From contig CAVWEI010000032.1 of assembly GCA_963753845.1 (NCBI GenBank), forward strand, positions 1-64,000: a stretch of 64,000 nucleotides of DNA, read 5' to 3'. Positions 36,975 through 46,060 of this stretch are shown here, in pieces. How positions within the stretch are numbered: the first letter of the stretch is position 1; the number at the start of each line of letters is the position of its first letter. Origin of the DNA: Thiosocius sp963753845. Its GTDB lineage: Bacteria; Pseudomonadota; Gammaproteobacteria; Chromatiales; Chromatiaceae. A model generated the notes under the pieces. The model worked only from the letters and a program-made list of their open reading frames with translations. It searched no databases and was not told the DNA's origin. A program made the translations under genes and the position numbers.

Positions 36975-37927
36975 TGTTCGGACTACAGGCGGACTGGTCG
37001 CAGGAGGTCTTCGAACGTTACTTCACCATGGGCGACTACGCCGGTGGAGAGGCGCGCTGGTGCCCCGGGTGTGGCGATCATGCGGTACTGACCGCCGTGC
37101 AAAAGATCATGCGCGACGAACAGCTCAAGCCGGAGAACTCGGTGGCGGTCTCGGGCATCGGCTGCTCCAGCCGCCTCCCCCACTATATGGGCACATACGG
37201 CTTCCACGGCCTGCACGGACGGGCCCTGCCCATCGCCTGCGGCGTCAAGGCGAGGCGGCCGGAGCTGGATGTTTGGGTCGCCACCGGAGACGGCGACTGT
37301 TTCTCCATCGGCACCGCCCACTGGATTCATGCGCTGCGCTACAACATGGACATGACGGTGTTGGTGTTCGACAACGCCATCTACGGCCTGACAAAGGCCC
37401 AGACATCACCGACCAGCCCGCTCGGACTCAGGACCAACACGCACCCCTCGGGTGCGATTCTGCCCGCACACAATCCACTGACCGTCACGCTCGGGATCAC
37501 CAACGTATCTTTCGTGGCACAGGTCATGGACTGGAATCCGCCGCTGCTCTACGAGACCATACGACGTGCCCACCGGCACCGCGGGACCGGGTTCGTGCGC
37601 ATTATCCAGCGTTGTCCCGTATTCGCCGGGGCGCTGGGCAAGGAAATGCAGGGCGACCCTTCGCGGTTCCTGATACTTCAACATGAGAACGGAATTGCCC
37701 TGGATGACAGCGTTCAGCGCCAGTTTCCCAACCGAAAGGTCCACGACCCCTCGGATCTCGCCCAGGCCTTTGCCCTGGCGCTCGACGAGTCTCGAATACC
37801 GATAGGTCTGCTGTATCACAACCCGTCGGCATCCTGTTACGAGGACCTCTCGAGCCGGGGAGTCAAGCTGGCGCCCCAGGAACGACTGGACGGCCTCAAC
37901 AGACTGCTGGACCGATTGACCATTTGA
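36974..37927 (+). CDS. korB: 2-oxoacid:ferredoxin oxidoreductase beta subunit (KorB)
   Basis: The 317-aa protein has the ThDP and iron-sulfur features of the beta subunit. WCPGCGDHAV and GIGCSSRLPHYM give three cluster cysteines and QRCPVF the fourth. The thiamine/Mg site is GDGDCFSIG followed by NAIYGLTKAQTSPTSPLGLR. KorAB would interconvert a 2-oxoacid plus CoA with an acyl-CoA plus CO2, using ferredoxin. The ATG overlaps the korA stop, behind AAGGAGACAG. It overlaps the next gene by one base. Confidence 0.95.
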   Translation: MFGLQADWSQEVFERYFTMGDYAGGEARWCPGCGDHAVLTAVQKIMRDEQLKPENSVAVSGIGCSSRLPHYMGTYGFHGLHGRALPIACGVKARRPELDVWVATGDGDCFSIGTAHWIHALRYNMDMTVLVFDNAIYGLTKAQTSPTSPLGLRTNTHPSGAILPAHNPLTVTLGITNVSFVAQVMDWNPPLLYETIRRAHRHRGTGFVRIIQRCPVFAGALGKEMQGDPSRFLILQHENGIALDDSVQRQFPNRKVHDPSDLAQAFALALDESRIPIGLLYHNPSASCYEDLSSRGVKLAPQERLDGLNRLLDRLTI

Positions 37928-40515
37928 TGCCCGAAAGCGGGAAAAGAAGAGACGGGGTTCAAAGCGGTTTTCCGGAACAACCTGGAGTGCACCAAGGCAT
38001 GACAGCAAGACAATCCGTTGGCGAGGTTCAGAACACGCAGCTACCCGGGAACGACACATCCAGGATACCGGCCCTGCACACCACGGTGAAAGATGCCAAG
38101 GCCACCCGCGAACTGATGTTCAAGCTGCGGCAGTTTCATCTGGGTGAACCGAGTGCGAGACAGCGGCTTGACGAATTGGGCGACGACCACCTGCCGGCCC
38201 TGCTCGACCCGTTCCGGGATACCTCCAGGTTACGCTACGACTATCCACTTTTTCTTTTCCCACCCGACAGCAGTATCGAAGACCAGCGGGTCGAGTCCCT
38301 GGAGGCGCCGCTCTCCCATTGGCTGAAAAAGGCCACGGAATCCCTCGCCCCGGACAATGGCCAGGCTCGTATCCTCAAGGACCACCTGCAATGGATCGAG
38401 CACCATGTTCGCCAGATGCTGCGAGGCCGCGACGGCCCGGTGGAGGCGGCCGCCACGCTGGCAGAGGTGCATCATGCGCTGCAGAAGCACCTCGGGCTTA
38501 AAGAGCAGCGTGATCGCGACCAGCTCAGTGACAATTTCGGACAATTGCTGCAGGCGATACCCGAGGGTGCGCAACTCCTGGGGTACGGGCGCTATCCGTC
38601 CCTTCACCTGCTGATTCATGCGGTACACAGCCAGATCATCCCCAGACGGGCCAGCTTCCAGAAACGTATCGCCGAATGCATTCGTGGCTTGAAGCGGCTG
38701 CTGGATGTCGAGTGGTCCAAATCGGATGAATCCATCGAGCCCCGGATGATCCGTGACAGCGTCGGACCCGGCGGTGACCGCTTCGATCCCGCGGCCCTGT
38801 CGGCAGTAATCGATCATTCGCGTGGCAGCCAGATCATGTCGGCGGAAAGACGGGAGCGCATCGAGCAGGCTATCGCGACCCTCGAATCGTGGGAGCCGGA
38901 CCCGATCCTGGTCCGCTTCGTACACGCGGGCACCCTCACCGACCCCTGGCTTCGCGAGGCCGATTTCTGCCGCGAAGTGACCGATGCCGACCCCTGCGCC
39001 TGTGCCATGGAGCTGTTCGATCAGGAGGCAGCAAAGCTGACCCGGATTTTCGGTGCCGTGCACGTCGCCTCTCTCGAGATGGAACATCGATACGACCCCG
39101 CGTTGCACGATCCCTGGTTCGCCAGTTTTGGCTGGGAGGCATTCTCGCAGGACGAACTGCGCCTGGTCCCCTCGATCATCGCGCTGGGTTCCGCCGACCA
39201 GGTGTCCGGCGACGGACTACGCTCGTTTTCCCGCCTGTTGAGTTCCGGCAGACCGGTGCAGATACTGATCCGCGTGCAGGCGCACAACAATCCGGGAGCG
39301 GCAGCCGGCGAGAACCCGTTCCGAAGCTACCGCACCGAACTGGGTTATCTCGGCATAAGCCACCGCCAGGCAATGGTCGACCAGTCCTCCGCTGCCCGAC
39401 ATCATCACATGCTGGGTTGCTTTCTCGCCGCCCTGGACGCAACCCGCACCAGCCTGCATGTCATCAACACCGGACAGCGTGAACCGGGCCAACTGTTGCC
39501 ACTCAACGCCTGGCTGGTCGCAGGTGCCGCGATCGAAGGCCGCGCGCACCCCTTCTTTCGAATCAATCCCGAGGCCGGAGACTCGTCCGCCACGCGTATG
39601 GACTTCAGCGGCAACCCCCAATGGGACCAGGACTGGCCGATACATCCCTTCCGTTACACAGATGAAAATGGAAACGATATCCAGCTGCGGCTGGCCTTCA
39701 CCTTTGCCGACTACTGCCTGCTGATAGAACGCCTGAGGGACCATTTTCGGCTGATCCCCGCGGGCTGCGATTCGGTCGCCCTGGTGCCCATCCAGGAGTA
39801 CCTGGCAATGGATCCCGACCAGGCCTACCGACACGTACCCTTCGTGCTGGCGGTCGACGGCAACGGCACGCTGCACCGTGTGGTGGTGTCCCGGGAGTTG
39901 GCACTGGCCTGCCTCGACAGGCTCAACTTCTGGCGGACTCTGCAGGAGATGGCCGGCGTACGTAACCGCTACGTCGACCTGGCGGTGGAGCGGACGAGGG
40001 AGGAGGAAGGTGCGAAGGCCGCTTCCGAAATCGAACGCCTGCGCGAGGCACATGCGCGTGAACTGGAACGTGTGCGCAACGAGGCAGCCGGCGAGGCCAT
40101 GCAACGTCTGACCGATGTTTTGCTCGGCATGGACGTCGCGACGGCAATGCCGGCCGCATTCCAGGCACCCGCGAATGCGCCTACTGCCGAAGCCATCGAA
40201 GAGGCCGAGCCGTCGGAGCAGCCTGTTTCGGAAACTGCCGGGAAAGAAGCGGATGCACTGTCTTTCGATGAGCCATGGATCGATACACCGCTTTGCACCA
40301 GCTGCAACGATTGTCTCAAGGTAAATACCCAGGTGTTTCTGTACAACGAGGAAAAACAGGCCTATCTCGGCGATCTCGACAAGGTGAGCTATGCCGAGCT
40401 GGTGGCGGCGGCAGAGCTGTGCCCTGCCAGATGTATCCACCCCGGCATGCCGCAGAATCCGGACGAGGCCGGACTGGATGAACTGATCGAGCGCGCCGCG
40501 CCTTTCAATCAATAG
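37927..40515 (+). CDS. PFOR-derived protein with C-terminal [4Fe-4S] ferredoxin domain
   Basis: The 862-aa protein starts at an ATG overlapping the korB stop; an ATG at 37999 is an alternative. Its N-terminal third is helical. From about residue 335 to 745 it aligns with the end of the 1220-aa gene plus the 321-aa gene downstream, and through them with the C-terminal domain of pyruvate:ferredoxin oxidoreductase (for example LLPLNAWLVAGAAIEGRAHP and FWRTLQEMAG). The thiamine-diphosphate motif GDG...N is missing, so catalysis by this chain is unlikely. A coiled coil (about 695-735) and an acidic linker lead to a ferredoxin domain (about 785-850) with CTSCNDC and, 37 residues on, LCPARC. I infer a non-catalytic electron-transfer or scaffold subunit. 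Confidence 0.75.
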   Translation: MPESGKRRDGVQSGFPEQPGVHQGMTARQSVGEVQNTQLPGNDTSRIPALHTTVKDAKATRELMFKLRQFHLGEPSARQRLDELGDDHLPALLDPFRDTSRLRYDYPLFLFPPDSSIEDQRVESLEAPLSHWLKKATESLAPDNGQARILKDHLQWIEHHVRQMLRGRDGPVEAAATLAEVHHALQKHLGLKEQRDRDQLSDNFGQLLQAIPEGAQLLGYGRYPSLHLLIHAVHSQIIPRRASFQKRIAECIRGLKRLLDVEWSKSDESIEPRMIRDSVGPGGDRFDPAALSAVIDHSRGSQIMSAERRERIEQAIATLESWEPDPILVRFVHAGTLTDPWLREADFCREVTDADPCACAMELFDQEAAKLTRIFGAVHVASLEMEHRYDPALHDPWFASFGWEAFSQDELRLVPSIIALGSADQVSGDGLRSFSRLLSSGRPVQILIRVQAHNNPGAAAGENPFRSYRTELGYLGISHRQAMVDQSSAARHHHMLGCFLAALDATRTSLHVINTGQREPGQLLPLNAWLVAGAAIEGRAHPFFRINPEAGDSSATRMDFSGNPQWDQDWPIHPFRYTDENGNDIQLRLAFTFADYCLLIERLRDHFRLIPAGCDSVALVPIQEYLAMDPDQAYRHVPFVLAVDGNGTLHRVVVSRELALACLDRLNFWRTLQEMAGVRNRYVDLAVERTREEEGAKAASEIERLREAHARELERVRNEAAGEAMQRLTDVLLGMDVATAMPAAFQAPANAPTAEAIEEAEPSEQPVSETAGKEADALSFDEPWIDTPLCTSCNDCLKVNTQVFLYNEEKQAYLGDLDKVSYAELVAAAELCPARCIHPGMPQNPDEAGLDELIERAAPFNQ

Positions 40516-40601
40516 ATGTCGGCTGCAATGAAAAAAATGAACCGGCAGCTGGCCGCCAAACAATCTTCTTGCCCCGCAAAGGGGGGCGGATTGCAGGCAC
40601 C

Positions 40602-41465
40602 ATGAACAGCTACGTCTTCGCACCGCTGGTCATGGGGGGACTGGGCCTGTTCTTCGCCTTGATACTGGCGCTTGCATACCGTTTCCTGAAGGTGCGCGAA
40701 GACCCGATGGTCGAACAGGCGGAAGAGCTGCTGCCGGGCTCGAACTGCGGTGCCTGCGGTCAACCGGGGTGCCATGCCTTCGCGGAACAGCTGGTATCCG
40801 GGGCGGCCCAACCCAGCCGCTGCACCGTTGCATCCGACGAGACCATAGAAGCGGTGGCGGACCTGCTCGATGTCGACCCGGGGCAACAGGAGCGGCGCGT
40901 GGCCCGCCTGCGTTGTGCCGGTGGCAAAGCCCAGGCGTTTCAGATCGCCGAGTACTGGGGCTTCGACAACTGCCGGGCCGCGTCGGTCGTTTCCGGTGGC
41001 GGCAAGGGCTGTTCCTGGGGTTGCCTCGGCCTGGGCGACTGCCAGGTGTCCTGCACGTTCGGCGCCATCAACCTGAACCGAAACGGTCTGCCGGTGGTTG
41101 ATATCGACAAGTGCACCGCCTGTGGCGATTGCGTGAACGCCTGCCCCCGGAACCTTTTCGTGCTGGTGCCGCTCAAGCACAAACTGTTCGTGCAATGCAG
41201 TTCGCCCTTGAGCGGGGATACCGCAATGGCATTGTGTACGGTCGCCTGCGATGCCTGTGGCCGCTGCGCGGCCGATGCGGCGCCCGGTCTGGTGCGCATG
41301 CAGGACGGTCTGCCGCTGGTCGACTATTCCGCGGGCGGGCCGGCATTGCCCCATGCGACCCACCGCTGCCCAACCGGGGCCATCCAGTGGCTTGAGGCTG
41401 CGCAGTTCGATGACGCGGACAGGCCAGACAGCCACAACGAGGACCGATATGCCCAGCATCGCTAG
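40602..41465 (+). CDS. rnfB: Rnf complex subunit B, anaerobe-type multicluster form
   Basis: The 287-aa protein has one N-terminal helix (VFAPLVMGGLGLFFALILAL). The RnfB [4Fe-4S] domain follows (LLPGSNCGACGQPGCHAFAE, with the last ligand in PSRC). Then come three further Cys groups: CSWGCLGLGDCQVSC, CTACGDCVNACPRNLF, and CTVACDACGRC with a later HRCPTGA. It is much longer than RsxB of E. coli and matches the multicluster RnfB of clostridia and other anaerobes. The ATG at 40602 is chosen because the membrane helix starts there. RnfB takes electrons from ferredoxin. Here it is placed before the PFOR-like genes and apart from rnfC. The end overlaps the next gene by 17 bases. Confidence 0.92.
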   Translation: MNSYVFAPLVMGGLGLFFALILALAYRFLKVREDPMVEQAEELLPGSNCGACGQPGCHAFAEQLVSGAAQPSRCTVASDETIEAVADLLDVDPGQQERRVARLRCAGGKAQAFQIAEYWGFDNCRAASVVSGGGKGCSWGCLGLGDCQVSCTFGAINLNRNGLPVVDIDKCTACGDCVNACPRNLFVLVPLKHKLFVQCSSPLSGDTAMALCTVACDACGRCAADAAPGLVRMQDGLPLVDYSAGGPALPHATHRCPTGAIQWLEAAQFDDADRPDSHNEDRYAQHR

Positions 41466-44400
41466 TTCCGCGCTGCGCCTGCTGCGGCAGCTCATCGGTA
41501 GCCCGCCACGCGGCCAGGGCACGCATGCCGGCACCGCAACCACGCTCGACGGCAACACCGCCGTTGCAGTCACCGAGGCCTGCATCAGCGAAGGAGCCGG
41601 TCTGGGGGCCTCGTATCCCGCCGACACCGCCGAACTGGCCTGGCGCGCCGAGCAGCTGCGACTCGCTGCAGACCCGACCGGCACTATCCTGTTGAGCCGC
41701 AGGGCCGATGGACCAAGAGGGGCACTGGCAGCGGCGACCGGCCTCTCCCTGTCCGGGATCAGGGCCACGGTGTTCCTGTCGTCCGCCGATCTGGCCGGCG
41801 CGCAGGATCTCCTGGCCAGCGCCGCAGGCCGTCACGTCCCGCTGGTGGTACACCTGGACAACCGGGCCCTGGCCGGACACGCCGGTGCGATGGGCAGTGG
41901 TCATGAAGTCGTTCATATCAGCGCAGACAGCGGTTGTTTCATGCTGTTCGCCGCCAATGTCCAGGAGGCCGTCGACTTTACGCTGATCGCCCGCCGGGTA
42001 GCCGAGCAGACCCTGATCCCCGGCCTGGTGATCATGGATGCGGAACAGACCGCACTCGCCGTGCAGGATGTCCGGCTGCCGGGCCACGAGCTGGTGAACA
42101 GGTACCTCGGCAGCGCCGGCGACGCCGTTCCATCGCCCACGCCGGCGCAAAGGCTGCTGTTCGGCGAACAACGCCGGCGCGTACCCCGCTGGTACGATCC
42201 CGACCGGCCGGTACTCCTGGGAGGGCTGCAGTCCACCCCAAGCTGGGGAATAGGCAAGGCCGCGGACGATGCCTTTTTTACACAGCATCTGGAACAGCTG
42301 CTGGAGCAGTCGTTCGCGCAGTTCGCGGATCTGACCGGTCGGCAGCACCAGACCCTTTCCAACCATCGGGCGGACGATGCCACGATGGTCCTGGTCGCCC
42401 AGGGCGCGGCGATCGAAACCGCGGAGGCCGTCGCCGATCATCTGAGGTCGGTTCACAGGCTCAAGGTGGGTGTACTGGGCCTGCGATCGCTGCGGCCATT
42501 TCCCGGCGCCCGCATCGCGGAACTGCTCAGGAAAAAGCAGCGGGTATTGGTTCTGGAGCGCACCAACAGCCCCGCGGCGGATGCCCCGCCGATCATGCGC
42601 GAATTGCGGACCGCACTTGCGCGGTCAATAGAGAACGGCCGCCCCGGTGCGGGGATCGATCCAGACTACCCCACCATGGCGCAGGCCGATTGTCCACGCT
42701 GCCTGTCCGTGATCTACGGACTTGGCGGACTGCCGCTACGCGGCGCAGACCTGATCGCGCTTTGCACCGGGGCGGATGAGATAAAGAAGGCGCAAGTCTA
42801 TCTCGGCATCCCCTTCTCCCGGTCTGCAAGCCCCTACCCCAAGCGCCAGGCGGTCCTCGACCGCGTGCACCGCGAGTACCCGGACATCGCCGGCCTGGGT
42901 CTGACGAGTGGATCGGAGACCCCGGATCTGCGCCCGGCGGAGGCCCTCACGCTGGCCTTTCACCGCATCTCCGGTCAGGGCGGCAGTGGCCTGGCGCTGG
43001 AAACGGCAAGCCTCCTCCAACGCGTCGCGCAAGGCCGGCTTCGCGGCCATCCCGACCTTTCCCCGGAGCCCTGGGGTGGACTCTGCGTCGATCGATTCAC
43101 CTGGGCACCCGAGGACCTGCGCGACCCCGGTGACCAGATGCCTGTCGATCTTATGGTGCTGCCGGCAAATGCAGTTCCCCTCCGCTCCGGTCCACTGGCC
43201 GGCCTGAAAGAGAACGGTCTGTTGCTGCTCGAGGATGCAGGCCCGGGGACCGATCTGCCACCCGCACTGGTTGAGGCCCTGTCCGGAAGCGAGGTGGGAC
43301 TCTATCGTGTCGCCGCTTTCGAAGAACCGCCGGGCGGTCGGGAGACAGCGGGGCCCGCCCGCAAAGACTATCTCCTGGGTGCCGTTTTCGGTGTCGTGCT
43401 GGATGCGGGCCTGCTCGACCTCAAACCCCGCCGTCTGCTGAGCGTCCGCGAAGGCACCCTGCAACACCTGCCGCAGGCGCTGCGCGAGGCACGCATGGAA
43501 GGCTTCAGGGAGGGCCTGGAACGGGTTCATCCCCTGGACAAAGCGACTCTGAAGGTCGGTCCATCCGCAGACCGACCCGGCGAGGACGAGGCACCGCTGG
43601 CGGTGCGCGAACTGAACAGCAGCGATCAGGCCTATGACAGTCTGCCGCGATTTTGGGATCAGGTCGGCGTGCTGTACAGGAACGGGGAATCCGATCAACT
43701 GGCGCCGGACCCCCATATGGCGATTGGCGCGATACCGCCGCTTTCATCCCTCTTTCGGGACCTGAGTCCACTGCGCCGGATGTTGCCGTCCCTCGACCCC
43801 GCCCTGTGCGAGGGCTGTGGTGCCTGCTGGAGCCGATGTCCGGACGGCGCTGTCGGGGCCCTTGCCCTTGCCCCGGGCGCCGTACTCGATGCCGTCATCA
43901 AGCGCGCCGGAGCGGATGCGCTGCGGCCCCTGAGTTCCAAACTGGCCGCCAGGATCGTCAGCCGGTGTGCCTCCCCCGATACCGATGCAGCGACCCTCGG
44001 CGATCTGCTGCGCGAGGCCTCGGCATGGCTGCGGGAGAAGATGCCGCTGCCCGCCGAGCGCAGAGAAGGCATGTCGGTCGCGCTCGAAAAGCTGCAGGGT
44101 TCGATTGCCACCCTTCCGGCGGTCGTAACCGAACCCTTCTTTGAAAAGGACGCGACGGCCACAGGGGGCGATACCGAACTGCTGTTCCTGGCGATCAACC
44201 CCGATACCTGCAAGGGCTGTGGGATCTGTGTCTCGGCCTGCGAACCGGGCGCCCTGACGTCGGTGAAGCAGACCCGGAAGGCATTGGAAGATACGCGTAG
44301 CGTCTGGCATGCCTGGGAACAACTGCCGGACACAGCACCCGCCACCATCGACAGGGTCGCCGCTGATCCCAGGGTTGGCACCCTGGCCGCGGCCCTGCTG

Positions 44401-45111
44401 ACCCGCCGCCACACGGGCTCCCTGGCCGGTGGCGATGCGGCCGAGCCCGGCTCGGGTGAACGGCTGGCGCTGCGGCTGGCCATGGCCGTCGCCGAGTCCC
44501 GGCAAAGGCCGGTGATGGCGTCTTTCATTCGCGAGATACGCGCCACGAAGGAGAAGATATCCGGCCTGATCAGAGAGATCCTGGCCGGCGCCCTGCCCAC
44601 GGACGACCTGGAAGCACTGGCAAAGGCACTGGAGACCATCGACACAAGGCAGGCGGAACTGCGCAGCTTCATCGCCACCGCGGAAGATTCGATCGACAGC
44701 GGCGTGGATGCGCATCGCCTTCGTCGACTGGTCCATCTTGCCCGGGACCTCGAAGACCTGGCATGGCGTTTGTCCGAGGGGCACCAGGGGCTTGGGCGCG
44801 CCCGGCTCGGCATGGTGCTCGCCAACGGGTCGGTCTCCGGCTGGGCCGGCGTCTTCCCGAACAACCCCTTCGCCACACCGGTGGTACTGGACCTGACGAC
44901 GGACGGCGCCCAACTGGCGGCCGGCCTGCTGGAGGGCCAGTTGCGGCAATCGACCGACGGTTTCCGCCTGATGCGCCAGGCACGCCTGGAACTGGAACGT
45001 CCGGCCGACGCTTCGCGCGAGGTTCCGCGACTCGCTCACCTGGATTGGCGCAACCTCACGCGCGGAGGAGCGGGCACTTTGCCCCCCACTGTTCGTGATC
45101 GGTGGCGGTGA
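41449..45111 (+). CDS. PFOR-like protein with two [4Fe-4S] motifs, probably frameshifted at its 3' end
   Basis: The 1220-aa product follows the domain order of pyruvate:ferredoxin oxidoreductase. A PFOR domain I-like part starts at about 33 (DGNTAVAVTEACISEGAGLG) with HLDNRALAGHAGAMGSGHEV and LFAANVQEAVDFTLIARRVA. A domain II-like part follows (MVLVAQGAAIETAEAVADHL, VGVLGLRSLRPFPG). A gamma-like domain lies at about 540-680. Ferredoxin motifs sit at about 784 (CEGCGACWSRCPDGAVG) and 917 (CKGCGICVSACEPGALT). A helical segment replaces the usual ThDP domain start. The last 16 residues (from GGAGTLPP) match nothing, while the +1 frame there continues the paralogous sequence, so the frame is probably broken near 45064. 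No catalytic thiamine motif is present. The start overlaps rnfB by 17 bases. Confidence 0.8.
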   Translation: MPSIASSALRLLRQLIGSPPRGQGTHAGTATTLDGNTAVAVTEACISEGAGLGASYPADTAELAWRAEQLRLAADPTGTILLSRRADGPRGALAAATGLSLSGIRATVFLSSADLAGAQDLLASAAGRHVPLVVHLDNRALAGHAGAMGSGHEVVHISADSGCFMLFAANVQEAVDFTLIARRVAEQTLIPGLVIMDAEQTALAVQDVRLPGHELVNRYLGSAGDAVPSPTPAQRLLFGEQRRRVPRWYDPDRPVLLGGLQSTPSWGIGKAADDAFFTQHLEQLLEQSFAQFADLTGRQHQTLSNHRADDATMVLVAQGAAIETAEAVADHLRSVHRLKVGVLGLRSLRPFPGARIAELLRKKQRVLVLERTNSPAADAPPIMRELRTALARSIENGRPGAGIDPDYPTMAQADCPRCLSVIYGLGGLPLRGADLIALCTGADEIKKAQVYLGIPFSRSASPYPKRQAVLDRVHREYPDIAGLGLTSGSETPDLRPAEALTLAFHRISGQGGSGLALETASLLQRVAQGRLRGHPDLSPEPWGGLCVDRFTWAPEDLRDPGDQMPVDLMVLPANAVPLRSGPLAGLKENGLLLLEDAGPGTDLPPALVEALSGSEVGLYRVAAFEEPPGGRETAGPARKDYLLGAVFGVVLDAGLLDLKPRRLLSVREGTLQHLPQALREARMEGFREGLERVHPLDKATLKVGPSADRPGEDEAPLAVRELNSSDQAYDSLPRFWDQVGVLYRNGESDQLAPDPHMAIGAIPPLSSLFRDLSPLRRMLPSLDPALCEGCGACWSRCPDGAVGALALAPGAVLDAVIKRAGADALRPLSSKLAARIVSRCASPDTDAATLGDLLREASAWLREKMPLPAERREGMSVALEKLQGSIATLPAVVTEPFFEKDATATGGDTELLFLAINPDTCKGCGICVSACEPGALTSVKQTRKALEDTRSVWHAWEQLPDTAPATIDRVAADPRVGTLAAALLTRRHTGSLAGGDAAEPGSGERLALRLAMAVAESRQRPVMASFIREIRATKEKISGLIREILAGALPTDDLEALAKALETIDTRQAELRSFIATAEDSIDSGVDAHRLRRLVHLARDLEDLAWRLSEGHQGLGRARLGMVLANGSVSGWAGVFPNNPFATPVVLDLTTDGAQLAAGLLEGQLRQSTDGFRLMRQARLELERPADASREVPRLAHLDWRNLTRGGAGTLPPTVRDRWR
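45058..45071 (+). other. Probable single-base frameshift site joining the two PFOR-like frames
   Basis: Up to ACG CGC the upstream frame aligns with the 862-aa paralogue; skipping one G of CGCGGAGGAGCGG gives TREERALCPPLFVIGG, which continues the alignment in the frame of the 321-aa gene. The site contains GGAGGAG, a Shine-Dalgarno-like sequence of the kind that can also stimulate programmed frameshifting. Confidence 0.65.
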
Positions 45112-46060
45112 CCTCCTGCGTGGGGCCGGTCTTTCCCAGATCGACGGCCTGCTCGGGTCCGACCTGCCGATCAATTTGTTGCTCCTGAGTGAAGTGGACC
45201 TGGGGCTGGCCACCCATGCGGCGCTGGACACGCGCCTGAGTGTCTCCGATGACCCCGGAATCGATCTGGCACTGTTGGCGATGGCTCGACGCCGCGCCTG
45301 TGTCGCCCAGACCTCCCTGGCCGCGCCCGAACACCTGATGCGCTGTCTGGAGACGGCCCTGGGGTTTGAGGGCCCGGCATTGCTGCACCTGCATGCCCCA
45401 AGCCCTCTGCGGCACGGCTTCGCGGCCGAGCACATGCTGCGGCGCGCACACCTTGCCGTGGAATCGCGGGTCTTTCCGCTGTTTCTCTACGACCCACACA
45501 GTGAGGGCGTATTCGGTTCGCGCCTCAGCCTCGAGGGCAATCCACAGCCCCTCGCCCCCTGGGCGTCAGATGGTAAAGATGACGCCCCCACACCTGCGTC
45601 ATGGGCGCTGGGCGAACGCCGCTTTTCCGGCTGTTTCACCAGGCTGCGGGGGGACGAACCGGGGCGGCTGCCGGTCAGCGATTTTCTCGCACTCGACCAA
45701 CAAGCGCGTGCCGGCAAGATCCCCTTCGTATCGGGGGAAGCGGAGGACGGGGCGGCAGTCCGGTTCGAGGTAGCCCCGGAGATGCTGCGGGTCTGCGCAG
45801 AACGCCTGCAGGCCTGGCGCGTGCTGCAGGAAATCGGCGGCCTGGTCACCCCATTTACGGCACGCGTCGAGCAGGCAGCGCAAGAGCAGGTCGCCGCGGC
45901 ACACGAGGCCGAGCTGGCATCCCTGCGCGCCGATTACGAGGCACGCATCGATGCACTGCAGGGTGAGATGTTCGAAAAGACCCGCAAGGAAATGCGCGAG
46001 CGCATGATGCGGCTGGCCGGGTATGCGGCCAATGTGACACGGGGAGGCAAGGCGGAATGA
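45095..46060 (+). CDS. C-terminal PFOR-like segment (probably the 3' part of the frameshifted upstream gene)
   Basis: As a separate gene it would be 321 aa from a GTG at 45095, 24 bases after a GGAGGAG site, which is too far for normal initiation. The start also falls in the middle of what should be the first beta strand (PPLFVIGGGDLL). The sequence resembles domain VI of PFOR (GLSQIDGLLGSDLPINLLLL, MRCLETALGFEGPALLHLHA) but lacks the GDG and NTGGQ thiamine motifs. It continues with LQAWRVLQEIGGLVTPFTAR and a C-terminal coiled coil (about 260-305), both paralogous to the 862-aa protein. It overlaps rnfC by four bases (ATGA). Confidence 0.7.
   Translation: MIGGGDLLRGAGLSQIDGLLGSDLPINLLLLSEVDLGLATHAALDTRLSVSDDPGIDLALLAMARRRACVAQTSLAAPEHLMRCLETALGFEGPALLHLHAPSPLRHGFAAEHMLRRAHLAVESRVFPLFLYDPHSEGVFGSRLSLEGNPQPLAPWASDGKDDAPTPASWALGERRFSGCFTRLRGDEPGRLPVSDFLALDQQARAGKIPFVSGEAEDGAAVRFEVAPEMLRVCAERLQAWRVLQEIGGLVTPFTARVEQAAQEQVAAAHEAELASLRADYEARIDALQGEMFEKTRKEMRERMMRLAGYAANVTRGGKAE

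Noticed and set aside
45095..45111. An independent start for the 321-residue PFOR-like protein at GTG 45095
   Set aside because: The GGAGGAG site is 24 bases away and the start would fall within a beta strand that aligns with the paralogue; a frameshifted continuation explains it better.
43744..45435. 563-residue minus-strand frame crossing the PFOR-like frameshift
   Set aside because: Arg/Gly/Gln-rich low-order sequence opposite a coding strand with ferredoxin motifs.
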